Positions 45,423 through 57,272 of a DNA stretch of 64,000 nt are shown here, one piece after another. Under the pieces are notes generated by a model. That model was not told the DNA's origin, ran no database searches, and was given only the letters and a program-made list of their open reading frames with translations. A program made the translations under genes and the position numbers. The stretch covers positions 21,144,501-21,208,500 of the forward strand of contig NC_079880.1 of the NCBI RefSeq assembly GCF_029227915.1, in the 5' to 3' direction. Position 1 is the first letter of the stretch. Every line of letters begins with the position of its first letter. This DNA comes from Hydractinia symbiolongicarpus. Taxonomy: Eukaryota > Cnidaria > Hydrozoa > Anthoathecata > Hydractiniidae.

Positions 45423-47718
45423 TTATAATTGTTGTATCTGTTGATCGCACATTTCGTTGCTGGAACGTAGTTTTAAATATTGTAGTTTGTTAGTATTTTC
45501 TTTAACGGCTTCTTGAATGGATTCTGATATATATTTGGTTGAGAGTGACGTTATTTTATCATTATATAGATTTATTTCTTTTAAATGAGGTATACACTGT
45601 TGCAATTCTTTAATGTGATCATCATGAAGATTGCAAGATCTTAATTTCAATTCTTCTAACTTGTTCGCATCTCTTTCGAATGCATGTGAAATAGATTCTG
45701 ATATATATTTCACCGAAAGTGGCGTTATTTCATAATTAAAAGAAAGATCTAAACATTTCAAAAGTGGTATACACTGTTGCAATTCTTTAATGTGATCATC
45801 ATGAAGATTGCAAGATCTTAATTTCAATTCTTCTAACTTGTTCGCATCTCTTTCGAATGCATGTGAAATAGATTCTGATATATATTTCACCGAAAGTGGC
45901 GTTATTTCCTTGTTGCAAGAAAGATCCAAGCTTTTTAAATGGGGTATACACGGTTTTAATTGTTTAATGTGATCATCAGTTAGGTTGCTGTCATTAAATC
46001 CTAAGTGTTGTAACCTTATAGTGTTTTCTTTAGCTGCTTGTGCAATAGATTTTACAGTTATATTATAGTCAGTTAAGTTTGTGTGTAAAAAGGTAAGATG
46101 ACTGGTGGTAATTAAAGGGGATAAAAGTAAAGGTAGAACTGTAGAAATTTCTTTGTTGTTCAATTTTCTATCTCTCATATAAAATGTGATATGTAATGTA
46201 TTTGTCATGCATTTTGTAATACTTTTTAGGAAAAATATTAACTGGGTTATAATGTGGTGATAACGAAGGGTCAGACATGGATATTCTTCACAAAAGTATT
46301 TCTTTACGGTTTCATTACCAACACCATGATGCTCATAAAAAGCGGCTAAAAATACGTTCGAAGCTAGACCTTTAAAGAAGACTTCCGAAGGCTTAGGAAC
46401 ACATGGCACTTTTATACCATTTACGAAAGTTTTGATAAAATCTGGTCCAAAATAGCTTTTCTCCAGTATCCCATACAATCCAGCAACCATTGGATAAACA
46501 CGGCACTTATCTTTGTAATTTAAATTACTCTTCTCCATATCCAATCCATTATGGAATATATAAACAGCGCAAAAGAAATCTTGTAGAACCGCATGTCGGA
46601 ATTGAAACACGTGCGCGCCATTATTACCTATACCTATGACTTTCTCAATTTTACCCAATTGTTCGATTTCTCTTATATAATCCCTTTCCTCTTTCACCAA
46701 CTCTTGAGGGTGAGATAAATTCTTTTCTTTTGAGAAGCTTTAAAAGAAATTTCTGATATTTTAATAATCATTTGTATGATCTTTTCATCCTGTGATAACT
46801 TGTCCAACGAATGGTTCCTTTCCTTACATGCGCTCATATGATCTCTTAAAAATACCAGACAGGTAGTGACGTTTAGTTTTGTGTTTGTGTTAACTCCTAG
46901 ACTTTTTTTGGAGGCATACACACTGCATAGAACATGCAAATAAATCGGTATTGTAGCCATCGCCCTAAGATTTTCGACTTCTTCAAGCGATGTTTTCAAA
47001 CGTTGAATTTTCATATAAGTGTTTATACTATTTTCACTAAAACCAGACACTTCTACTAGTTTTAGCTCCATGCTTTCCTGCAATATATTTTGAAGTATAC
47101 AAAGAGCGCCTGCTCGACCGCAAACAATCACCTTGCTGTTGCGTAGTAATGGCATTTTCTGTAGGATTAAATCGTGTATAACAGAGACAAACTTTTGTGT
47201 GGGTGCTGCAAATTCGTCAATAGCATCAATGATTATCAAAACACTGCTATTGTTTTCCATTAAGCCATCAAAAAGCCAGTCGTAGATGTCAGGACACAAA
47301 AGTTTAAAAAGTTCCTCGATGCTGGCGATGTGACTTAATGTGTCTAAACTAGGTAACGTAAATTTTGAAAGAAAGTCAAAATTGTTTATCATTTTACCAT
47401 GCGCCCATTTTAAAACTAAGTTGTTGATAAGAGAAGTCTTCCCAATGCCAGCAACACCCCTGATTAAAATACATTGATCCTCTTCTTGTAAGATATCTTT
47501 CATTTCAATGTTTGTCTTTGTTATAGGAAACGCTTTACCTTTGTTACTACTGTTAAGATTGTCGTCCAACGAATCTACTAACAAATCTACATACGCCTAA
47601 TTGCGGTCTTTGGTTGTATATTCTCTCCCAGCATCTGTTTTAAACACAATAGGAATATTCCATTGTGATAACTCTTTCTTGTAATGCTGTTTTAATAATT
47701 TGGAATACTTTTCCAGAC
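45423..47718 (-). pseudogene. NLR: NACHT NTPase with leucine-rich repeats (one stop, one frameshift)
   Basis: The exon starts at 47718 after acceptor TTTTATTATAG. Order along the protein: a pre-NACHT helix (LLKQHYKKELSQWNI), Walker A GVAGIGKTSL, Walker B VLIIIDAIDEF, a winged-helix-like region with FRHAVLQDFFCAVYIF (family: FxHxxxQEFxAAxYL), then about six ribonuclease-inhibitor-type LRRs ending at TAA 45423-45425. Lesions: in-frame TAG at 47597-47599 before NACHT, and a 1-nt frameshift in the A-rich run 46719-46731 (frame one reads SQKKRIYLTLKSW-stop, frame two continues NLSHPQELVKEERDYI). NLRs are cytosolic innate-immune sensors and are greatly expanded in cnidarians. N-terminal effector exons (Death, CARD or other) were not found upstream. 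Either a pseudogene or an allele with sequencing indels. Confidence 0.85.
45598..45951 (-). repeat. Two near-identical 177-bp LRR modules
   Basis: TGTTGCAATTCTTTAATGTG begins at 45598 and again at 45775, exactly 177 bp (59 codons) apart. Each encodes two LRRs (LEELKLRSCNLHDDHIKELQ ... ITPLSVKYISESISHAFERD). They are almost identical at the DNA level except for the segment coding KCLDLSFNYE/KSLDLSCNKE, which points to recent unequal crossing over within the sensor domain. Confidence 0.9.
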
Positions 47719-50159
47719 CTATAATAAAATGAATTCCCAATAAGAATAATCTAACCCTCATACAAATACCCACAGAATAAGCATAATTTCCAATTGATAG
47801 TATTTCTCATGACATGCCAAATAAAAATTTGCTTTGCTTTTTTCACGCTAATGTTACAATGGCACATTTATTATTTTTCACATTTATCTTTTTTGTTATT
47901 TGTCATTGAGTAGTATGTAAATATTCAAAAATTGTGAATAAATTCATAGCGGGAAAAGCCACATGCTTTTAATTTTTAATTTATTTGCAGCATTTTTTGA
48001 AAGTTGCAGTAGCTGAGTGTTAATTTATATACTTTCTGGTTTAAGTCTGCGTCATTCTACGCGTGAGCATTCAGAATTTTGCGCTATGAGTGTTTCAAAA
48101 TGTATATTTTAATGTTTAGCAACAATTCATATATCGCATTTTTTTCAATATATTAATCACGATTAACAGCTTACAGTCAAAAAGTTATCGAAGACCCCAA
48201 AATGCTTTGGCAGTTCATTAAGACACAGATACCGTGGTTTGCTATTATACAGAAGACTTTATTTCTCAATTTGAGAATGTGATAAAGATCTCGTGTTTTA
48301 TTTTTTCTATAAGCCCTTGGTTGGATTTGACATCTAACTTTATTTTAGAGAGATACAAAACAAAAAATTGGGGCACACAAAGTTAAAAACTTTGACAGGC
48401 TAGAATAATAATCTCGTAAAACCGATACTACTTGGGGAACTTCTGAGTTTGTTAGAAAAGTAACCTATTCTGGCACAGTAAAGCGTAAAAGAAATCATAA
48501 CTAATTCAAGATATGCATTAAAAAAAACAACAACACAGTTTTATTTATGACTTCCGTTAGTAGATTCTAGATTCTAGGTTTAGAGTTTTGAGTTCAGAGT
48601 TTGGAATTAGTGCACGACTTTCAATTATTTCTGTTTGAGTACTTAGAATAATAAGAACATCTGATCAATGCCAACTACCTGAAAAAAGGAAAAACAAATT
48701 TTATTTTTTACGATAGTGATATTTTGGGTACAAATGCTAAGTGCAGTCTAAATCAGCAAAAAACACTAAAGTATAAAACTTTAGAGCTGAATACATGTTT
48801 CCCGAAATGCATGTTTTTTAAACTGTCAGAATTTTAACGTTATGACTTTAAGATCATAATCAGCATCACTAAATTGGTGTGTGTATAAATTTTCAACTTA
48901 ATCTGACATCTAAAAAATGCTTGTTGTCAACAGGTTGTTTATTTGCCGTTTGGATTTAAAGATTTCAATTTCTATCTAGTTTTAGGTGATGATTTGAAAA
49001 ATTACATTTATTCCGTTTGATAAAGTTGAGCAGAAGCAGCAATCCATCAAAGAAAACTAATTCGGGAAACGTGTGCCAGAATAAAAATAAATTTGACTAA
49101 CTACTTCTTTAATGAACTACAGGAATTTCAGTTACTGTACTCTTAAGCAAGTGAAACGAAAACACAGGCTTTGAAGAGGGATTCAAATATTTGGTTACTT
49201 GCAACAATAATTTTGGTTGGATGAGAACAAATAAAGTCGTTTCTCAGTGTTTTTATTAAATCTGCACACTATCACAAGGTCTGAGGTTCTGGCCACACCT
49301 GGCATGTTTGGCAAGTGCCTTTATCACAGCTACAGATAAACCATGCCAAACTGAAAGAATAGGCAAAAAGACAATAAAAAAATTATTGGGCAAATTTTAT
49401 TCTCTTTTGACATATGATATTTTGTGCTTAAGCGGTTGATAGGGTATAAAAAAGATGCGAAGGAATAATTCCCTTAAGATATCATAATATTGTTGTAATA
49501 TAAAAAATTGTATCCCTTGCAAAGTAAGAAGGAAACAATTGGTTATCGATTTAAAATAACAAAGTATTACCCCTCCTCCTCGCCTAACCTGAATAGCATT
49601 ACATACAGACATTCCAAACATATAAACATATTAAACGCCATCAGCGTGTAATCCAAGCATTATGGGTTATTATGGCAATATTAGAAAGCTATGAAGAATA
49701 TTGTGTTTTACTCAACTTTTCAGGAGACATATTTAAATTAAAGATAATATGCAATTATATAAAGACCAAGCAAACTAAGACTCAGTTGTCTTTTCCGGGG
49801 AATGATTACAACTTTTTTTCATTAAACAATGCGCGTTACCCACAACAACAGCAATTCATCTAAATAAAAAAAGAAAAACGCTAGACACAGGCGAGCAAAT
49901 GGCGATGCAGACTAGCGGTATTTAAAAGAAAAATTAAAAATAATTTTTTTGTATTAAGCATAACCTTCGGTATCAACTGGTAACTTTCTAAAGTAACTTA
50001 AAAGATGCTAAACGTGTATAAATAACTAATTAGACACCTAACAAAATACTTTGCAACTTTGCAGCTTAAAATTTATTTTCATCTGCAAAGTATTATATTA
50101 CATTGATAATGCTCCCTATGTTTAGGGTGTGATTGCTAATTAAATAGGCTATGCAATTG
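47719..50159. other. Long non-coding stretch upstream of the NLR
   Basis: I could not find an effector-domain exon on the minus strand. ATTCTAG/GAGTTTT short repeats occur at 48555-48605. Minus ORF 49397-49621 and plus ORF 49672-49863 have no domain. Confidence 0.4.
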
Positions 50160-50704
50160 ACTTTGCCTTCTTATAATCTCTATGATATGCGCATGTGTGA
50201 CAACGTTTACCTGTATTAACCACTCAGTCCAGTGTTAATGACAGGCTGTTTCCAGTGTTGTTGTTTTAAAAACTAAAGTTCCGATAACGTTTTTTAAAGT
50301 TATTATGCTTAAATGGATATGTGACACGGTATACCTGTACTAAGTGCTCAGTCTGGTGTCGCGATTAATATTTTAATATTCATTGAAACTTTATTCCACA
50401 ACATTAATAATATTAGCCGATCCTTTTTGCTATGACTGGGGAATAACGGGTTGTAAATTATGTTTTTATTTTGGCTAAAGTTTCGGGATATTTATTTTTT
50501 AATACTATGTATCACTCGAAACACTATAATGTGGTGTGCGCTGGACTTGATCCACGACATACTGCATATCTGAACTAAAGCGCTCTACCTGAATGAGTGG
50601 CGCAGTTTACGGCCCTTATTAAGCGCATCACCTTATGTTTAACGCCGGGCCACACAGTTACTTCTGGCTTAACACCACGTTTCGACGCCGGGTGCCCCAG
50701 TTAG
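50160..50704 (+). mobile_element. Helitron-like block Y with 3' end (5'-truncated)
   Basis: Matches 26760-27365 and 42480-43028 in order: TGACACGGTATACCTGTACT, ATGACTGGGGAATAACGG, GGTGTGCGCTGGACTTGA, AAGCGCTCTACCTG, then GTTTCGACGCCGGGTGCCCC and AGTTAG at the junction. Confidence 0.65.
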
Positions 50705-50834
50705 TCTCTTTAATAATAGCCATATTTCATCTCTCTGTTTGTGCGCAATATGTTACTCCAAGTAACGAGACACACGAAATGCGGTATATTAAGTACGATC
50801 GAACCCTTGGATTTATCCACGGGCTACCGTCTAT
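50705..50834 (+). mobile_element. Mini-Helitron-like element, 130 bp
   Basis: 5' TCTCTTTAATAATAGCCATA; 3' hairpin CCTTGGATTTATCCACGGG then CTACCGTCTAT (mutated CTAG). Directly joined to the next element. Confidence 0.68.
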
Positions 50835-51560
50835 TCGCTATAATAATTGCCGTTGCCTGTCTGTTTGTAACGGTGGTAACCCCGAACGAAATAACAGTCC
50901 TTTCGCACAGGGACGAGAAACCTGTAGGGGCCCCGCTGGAGGATTATGAGATAAGTGATTAATCAGAAACTAAAGCTCTTTAGCTTCCTTAGCAACATTC
51001 TTTACGCCACCCCTGAAATCTGTCCTCAACTTGGTAAGAATATCGAAGCAACCCAGTGCTGGAGAAAGTTTCTTAACTGTTTGTTTTATTTTTTTGCTTT
51101 GCAATACTTCTAAGAACACTATCTGTGTTGTGACATAATTGCAGTATCTTTCAAAATTACTTTTAGGCACTGTTTCTCTTTATTTACATTTTTATTTATC
51201 TGTGTGTTATAGCTAGCTACTAAGTCACGTAAAGCTTTGTCTTAGTTTTGCTTGTCTTTTATTATCCCGTTCTGACATTTTACCGTCACGTTTTTAGCCA
51301 CCTACAAATCTTGAGGACAGCAATTTTAAGATTTTGTCTACGAACGTAGATTGTCGAGGGAGCATCCGAAAAACCCAGCTAGCTAGCCTTTATTTTTATG
51401 TTTTCTTCACCAATCTGATTTTTACTAAGCTGTTCCCGCTGCAGCTGCTGCTGCTGGGGCTGTTAGATAGCTAGCTTCCTCTGGCTAAAAGGTGAAAATA
51501 GCCCAATGAAGTTATGCCTGCAACATAATTTTCAAATAGCAAAGTTAGGTAGCTATATTT
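50835..51560 (+). mobile_element. Helitron-like 5' part with block X
   Basis: It starts TCGCTATAATAATTGCCGTT. Block X (TTTTAAGATTTTGTCTACGA, CTGGCTAAAAGGTGAAAATA) matches 26360-26760 and 34640-35090. No 3' end was found. A minus ORF (50970-51170) has no recognised domain. Confidence 0.6.
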
Positions 51561-53538
51561 AAGACCATAGAAGCTGAGCTCCTGATACTTACGTTGTAGA
51601 TGAATGCATGATCAATGCTATATATTTTGTCTTCATTTTTATTTTAATTCTTTTAACACTTTTTATAAGCTATCCTAACCATATGCGATGATACAGTAGT
51701 AGCATAGCTAAGTAGAACCAACTAAATGATTTCACCAGCCGACTTTGTTGTCTAGTAAAATGAACGTACCCTGCTACTAGCTGCTAACATTAATACTCTA
51801 GTTTTCCGCTACGGCCGATATCTAAGTGTCTGACATAAAACGGGACCTCTTTGAAACAGAGTTGTGCAACAAACTAGATAATTAATAAAGAAACTAAGAG
51901 CAAGATTTAATTTTAAAAGCAGAGTTTCCAGAGACTCTTGGGAGCTGTTAAAATTACAAAGCAGCGAAGAAAAGGTCAAACAGAATGGGTCATATTTCTG
52001 TTTCCCAGGTATTCTTTTCTATCTTTTTAAATCAGGGACGGCGGTATCAATAAAGCGAAAAGGGTACCTGTGAGCGAGGCTGTTTAAACCAGCCGAAGCG
52101 AGCCGATGTACACGGCGATTAGATTTAAATTCAGTTGGGAGTTATCGGAGAATTTCATAAAAAATATAGTCGCAATTTAAGGTTGAAATCGCAAGTCGAA
52201 TTCCACGAACTCTGATTTAGTTGTGCTTTAGTCAAGTTCGATGACCTGATGATGACACTTACGCTGATACTGTGATAACAGCGTCTAGACAAGAGAACTT
52301 GACAACGAGGTTGCTTAATAGTAGCACCATTCAATAAGAACGCATTTGTAATATTGTATTTAAAAATAAAAATTCTTAAGCTGTTAAATCGAATCTCTAC
52401 CAAATTTAATTTACCTAACCGTGGTAATATATTACATATTATAACGTAAGGTGGTTAAAACTTATTTTGCAAAATGGAATCCTTTTTTACTAAGCTATAC
52501 CTCAAAAACCCCTAGCCTTAGGGTACTTTCTTGATTCTTAAATTATAGTAGGACACCAAGAACAGCGAAAGTTAAAGAATATAACTTGCGGCACACAGTT
52601 AAAAAATACATGAGCAGTATTCAGTACTACAAGAACGATTTTCTAACGAAACTATGCTTTGGAATCGGCACAATGGCTTCTAGATCTTTGCTGAAGATAA
52701 GTCAGCTTTGCGATAACATTTTAACACGTCGTAACCAAATTGACGTTATTGTTTTTTGCAGAAAGAAAAGCAAAACCTACAAAACCTTTATCTCAAGGAG
52801 CTTTGGAAGAAGAATAAAACATGATATTACGGAGAATAAAACAGACATTAAGGAGAATAAAACGTGACATTAAGGAGGATTTTCACGATGTGAATTGTGA
52901 ATAGTGAATTCGGCAGCGAAAAAGCCGTGAAATAACTTTTAGATTTTCTCGCGAAACAAAAAACACTTGACGAATTTAAAATACTGAATGTAAGCCCTTT
53001 TTTGAATATTGAAAACATAGCAGTTATTTTGAATTCTTCCCAGTTGTGAGTTTAGTCTTGGAATAAACAGTGAAAATTGCGTTGTGACTGATAAAATTTT
53101 TACAGCTAAATATATCGTAGTAGGAAATGTTTTTACTTTTTAGCAAAGCGAATTTTTGATGGAAAATCAAAAGAAATAAAACTGCGCACGCTCCAATATA
53201 TTTCGCCAGCATATTCGCCTAAAATTCGTCATATAAAATTTCGTTTTTTAACATCCCCCTCTTCAACTTACAAGATTATACTGCGCATAATTTTAGTTGA
53301 AATGTGATAGGCTGCAGGTATTAAACAGAAATAGATGAAGTAAAACTACGGTACAGTGGACAACCTAACTGTAGAGATTATTCAAACTTTTAAAAAAACA
53401 TGCGATTCTAGTCGTGACTTACACTTCCCTTATGACTTTTAATTTTTTGTTACTTTGGCTATTCACTTAACTAAAATAACCTGAAACTGTGATTTGTTTA
53501 CGCATACTATTATTTATGTTAAAAGATGTGATCTTTAT
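51561..53538. other. Non-coding stretch
   Basis: I see no gene. ORFs at 52155-52403 (minus) and 52586-52867 (plus) are not supported by domains or splice context. GGAGAATAAAAC-type short direct repeats occur at 52830-52865. Confidence 0.4.
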
Positions 53539-53690
53539 GGCGCTGTGGCTTAGTGGTTATAGCATTCGTACTTTGTGTTGGAGACTGGGGTTCGATTACC
53601 TTGGCGGCGCCCCGGGGTAGCCCAAGTCATGTGAGCGTCAAGTCGAACGGGTTCTGCGTAGATTAAAATGACCTTTAAATACTCTAGAAC
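53539..53690 (+). repeat. tRNA-derived SINE
   Basis: The first 73 nt have a perfect 7-bp acceptor-like stem (GGCGCTG/CGGCGCC, one wobble pair), an A box TGGCTTAGTGGTTATAGC, and a near-consensus B box GGTTCGATTAC, but weak anticodon and T stems. A tRNA-unrelated body follows (CCCAAGTCATGTGAGCGTCA, AACGGGTTCTGCGTAG). This is the usual SINE layout rather than a working tRNA. Confidence 0.72.
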
Positions 53691-55319
53691 TTTCTATCTA
53701 ATGTATGACATCTCCTGGAAATAATAGACAGGGTATACCCCTTGATATTTGTTACGTTCTACTTTGAAGTTGAAAATGACATCAAACGTCGCAAAAATTA
53801 TTTACCAAACTAGGGTTCTTCAAGTTATAACGTACTGTTGCTTGATTACAAAAAAATTAAAACTAGCTGGCAATTCTAACCAATATACTCAGAAACCTAA
53901 TCCGAATAAATTTATCCGTACTCGATATTGAAAAGCAACGAAATCTATTGTATCTGTGTGATACAATTGATGTATCTCACAGATACTCACAAACACAGAA
54001 TGACAACGAGAAAACTCAATTATCAACAGAAAGATGATAAGAATATACATGATAACTTTTATGATGACGTTGAGAACATCGAAAACAAGCATAATACAAA
54101 AAACAATCACATTTCTTTGGGATTACTTGCTGTCGGAGACAGTTTCCTGCCTATTTTGTCGCAACAAAAATGTGTAACGGTCTACCACTACGCATTAGGA
54201 AAACGGAGTCTATAATAAATTATCTAATTTCTCACTTTATTTTCCTAGTCGTTTTACGTACGTAACTTGCCACATTTTTCTTACACTGTCCATATAGGTA
54301 TTTTTGTTGCTTTTACTTTCCTGCAACAATTTTGCGCGATAAAGGACAGAGTATACTTTCCAAATTTTCTTACGTTGTCTCAAGTACTCACATAATGTTT
54401 ATTGCATAGACAATATTTTAGTATTTGTGTTTTATACTTAGAATATATTAACACAAGATCTTCTTGTAAAACAACAATATTATTTTGCTGAAGTTGTAAT
54501 CTTGTGTATATAGTCGAAATAAACAAATAAATAAATAAGTACGTAATAAATACGTGCCGAAAGATGGTAAGTTTCTTGTACATCAAAGAAGGATACTTTC
54601 AACATCGATCTCCATGATAGTAATTATATGCTTTGCATAATCAAGTGAAAACTTCGAAAGAAGGAGTTGAATATGCTTATGCTATCAGATATTATTAGTG
54701 TATCTTTATGTTATGCTTATCGCAGAAAAAAATTAGGAATTTTAATGATTTTGAGCTATTACTTGGGTAGTTAAGCAATGAAATCAACAGTGATATATAT
54801 TATTAATGGTGAAATTGCTGCCAAGTCCAAGTTCTGGCAGTCTAATTGTGTGTGAATATATTTAAGCAATGAAATCTATTGTGCGTTGGGAAAACCAAAT
54901 AAAAGTGTATTCTTTTTAATTTGCGTTGTACTTAAACGCTGTGAAACGGTGATGACCTCCGTGTGTTACTTTAAGAATGATAAAACAGGTCTGCCCTGGA
55001 AAAATCGATGAAACATTGAATTGTAGTTGCAAGATCCATCGTTAAAAAAAGTTTTTGTAGACGGATTGAAGGATAATACGGGTATTTCTAAGGACCCTAT
55101 TTGCAAAAATTTATCAAATATTAACTTAAAATTGATGAATTTATTTAGGAAACGGAAATGTTATTAATAAAACTTGGGGAAATGGGGATCTAGTGTCTCT
55201 GAGAAATCTCTGAATTTCAGGGGCGAATATCATCAACCTGCCCGCAGCTGCCATTCGATGACTTTTCTTTTATGAGCATCAAACAATCTACCATAATTGT
55301 GTTGTAAAATTTCGTTGCA
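53691..55319. other. Non-coding stretch
   Basis: Nothing firm. The ORF at 53928-54215 (95 codons) overlaps an opposite ORF and has no domain. Confidence 0.4.
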
Positions 55320-56260
55320 AGATTTGAAAGGACATAGAGCAATTCTATTTGATACTTTCTTTGAAAAACATTATTCCGCTACTCTTTCGCTTTTACTCGC
55401 ATCTTTTTGTACTCCATTTTAAGCGCATCCGTGAATAAGCGCATCCTCAGATGAGCGCAGAAAAGTCTTATTACTACCGCTGATAAGCGCTCCGTTAGAT
55501 TACGGCATTATACAGTTGGTTAGGAGAATTGAATATAACTATTCTTATCAACATATGTCCTACTCGAAGCCTGTAAAATGCAAATGGTGTTGTCCACCTT
55601 GTACAACCTAAGGAAAAATTAAATAGTTTTGCCTTGGATTAAAGACACATAAAAAACATATTACCCATGTTGAGAATACAGTCTATATTACCTGAACGGC
55701 GCAACAAAAGTATATAAAAGTATATATTTTTTGAATGGCCAAATAAATTTTCCATCGGATTGCGTAACTTTTGTATAACCTATAAGCTTTACATTGTTAA
55801 ACAAGTTTATTTCTATCAGACATTTCTTTTTTGATCTAACAAATGACCTTTCCACCCGGCAAATGTTTACAGAAGTTCTTTTTCCGAACTAAGGTTGGAT
55901 TAATTATGACTAAAAAATTAAATTGCATGTCAAGGATCCATTTTAAACCGGCGAGGAAAAAAAATTGCAAAATAGTACGCTAAAAATAATGTAAAAATTG
56001 TTGAACAGGATAGAAGAGAACGATTTGCGGGTTAAGGCTACTGGAGACAGGATTGCGGAGTTGTGACTATTACTTTGCATGTTAATTCAAACAATTTCAG
56101 TTATTTTTTTTGTATTCTTGATTATTTATAAGGATATACTTTTTAGAATCAAAAATTGGTGTATAAAGTACTACGTATAAAAAAAATGATTTTACAAATA
56201 CACTTGGCACACAAAATACACACAAAATGCCAGTTACTTAAAATAAAAATAAGATTTGCT
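55320..56260 (+). mobile_element. Diverged third copy of the AAGCGCA element
   Basis: TTTAAGCGCATCCGTGAATA, AATAAGCGCATCC and GATTACGGCATTATACAG correspond to 43540-43880. TACGCTAAAAATAATGTAAA through TATTTATAAGGATATAC corresponds to 44000-44140. Many substitutions, so much older than the tandem duplication. Confidence 0.65.
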
Positions 56261-56729
56261 TAAAAATAAGATTTGTTGAGTCATTCTACTTTCGCTAAAC
56301 CATTTTTTTTACTTGAAAATTCTTGCATTCGTGATACAGTATTTAAATCAACTTTCCCTGTGTTTTAATAACTACAAATTCTGTAGGAAAGACATAAATA
56401 TAAATCTCTTAAAAATGCAGGTTCTTTATTTAGAGAAAATATTTTTAGCAAGGTAAAGGCGCGTAACTCTGTAGATTAGTTTTTGTAAATCAGCAATATG
56501 AAAACATGCAACTAAATAGATTTCCTCATAAAAAGAAAAAAATGAAACACTCGCAAATATTATCTGAAAACGTTTTTTCTGAACAAAGTATGTACTTTGT
56601 AGTATATATTGTTGTTTAATAAAAGTATACGTAATCAATGAATATTATTATATCGAAAATTCTGGAAATTCCATGATGCAAATCAGGTATGTTAAACTGA
56701 TGACTAGAATGTAATGAGTTCTGAACAAG
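56261..56729. other. Spacer
   Basis: No gene or element visible. Confidence 0.3.
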
Positions 56730-57236
56730 TTCGATAATCCGTGACCTAAAAGGGACATTTAATTTTCATTTTAAAATAAAAACAAATTTCAATTTTTTTA
56801 TCAATTTTTCTTTTTTAATTTAATACAAAAAGAAAATTTAAACTCAATTTTCGTTTTTCGTTTTCAAATCAAAAAACAAAAAAGGAACTTCATATTTTGG
56901 CAAAAAAGTACGCTCTCCTTCGCAGACGTTTTTCTTCTACGAACCCAAGGATTACTTTGGGTCATTTGGTGCTAAAAATCCCAAAATGTTATATCAATTT
57001 CCAAATTTTTGATTTTTAATAGAATTTCAAATTTGAAAATTAAATCAAATTTCGTTTAAATCAAGAATTGAAATTCAAGTTCAATTTTTGATTTTGGTTT
57101 AAATAGAAATTTAAAAATCAAATTAAATTTTTGATTTTTGAGTTAAATGAAAATCAAAAATTGAAAATCAACTTTGATTTTTAAATTAAATTAAAAAAGG
57201 AAATTCGATTTTATTTTTTTTCTGAAGAATAATCAC

Positions 57237-57272
<36 letters not shown>

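Noticed and set aside
53539-53611. A functional tRNA gene
   Set aside because: The anticodon and T stems pair poorly and a SINE body follows, so a SINE head is the better reading.
53928-54215. 95-codon ORF with an overlapping opposite ORF
   Set aside because: Low-complexity Asn/Asp/Lys composition and no splice or domain support.
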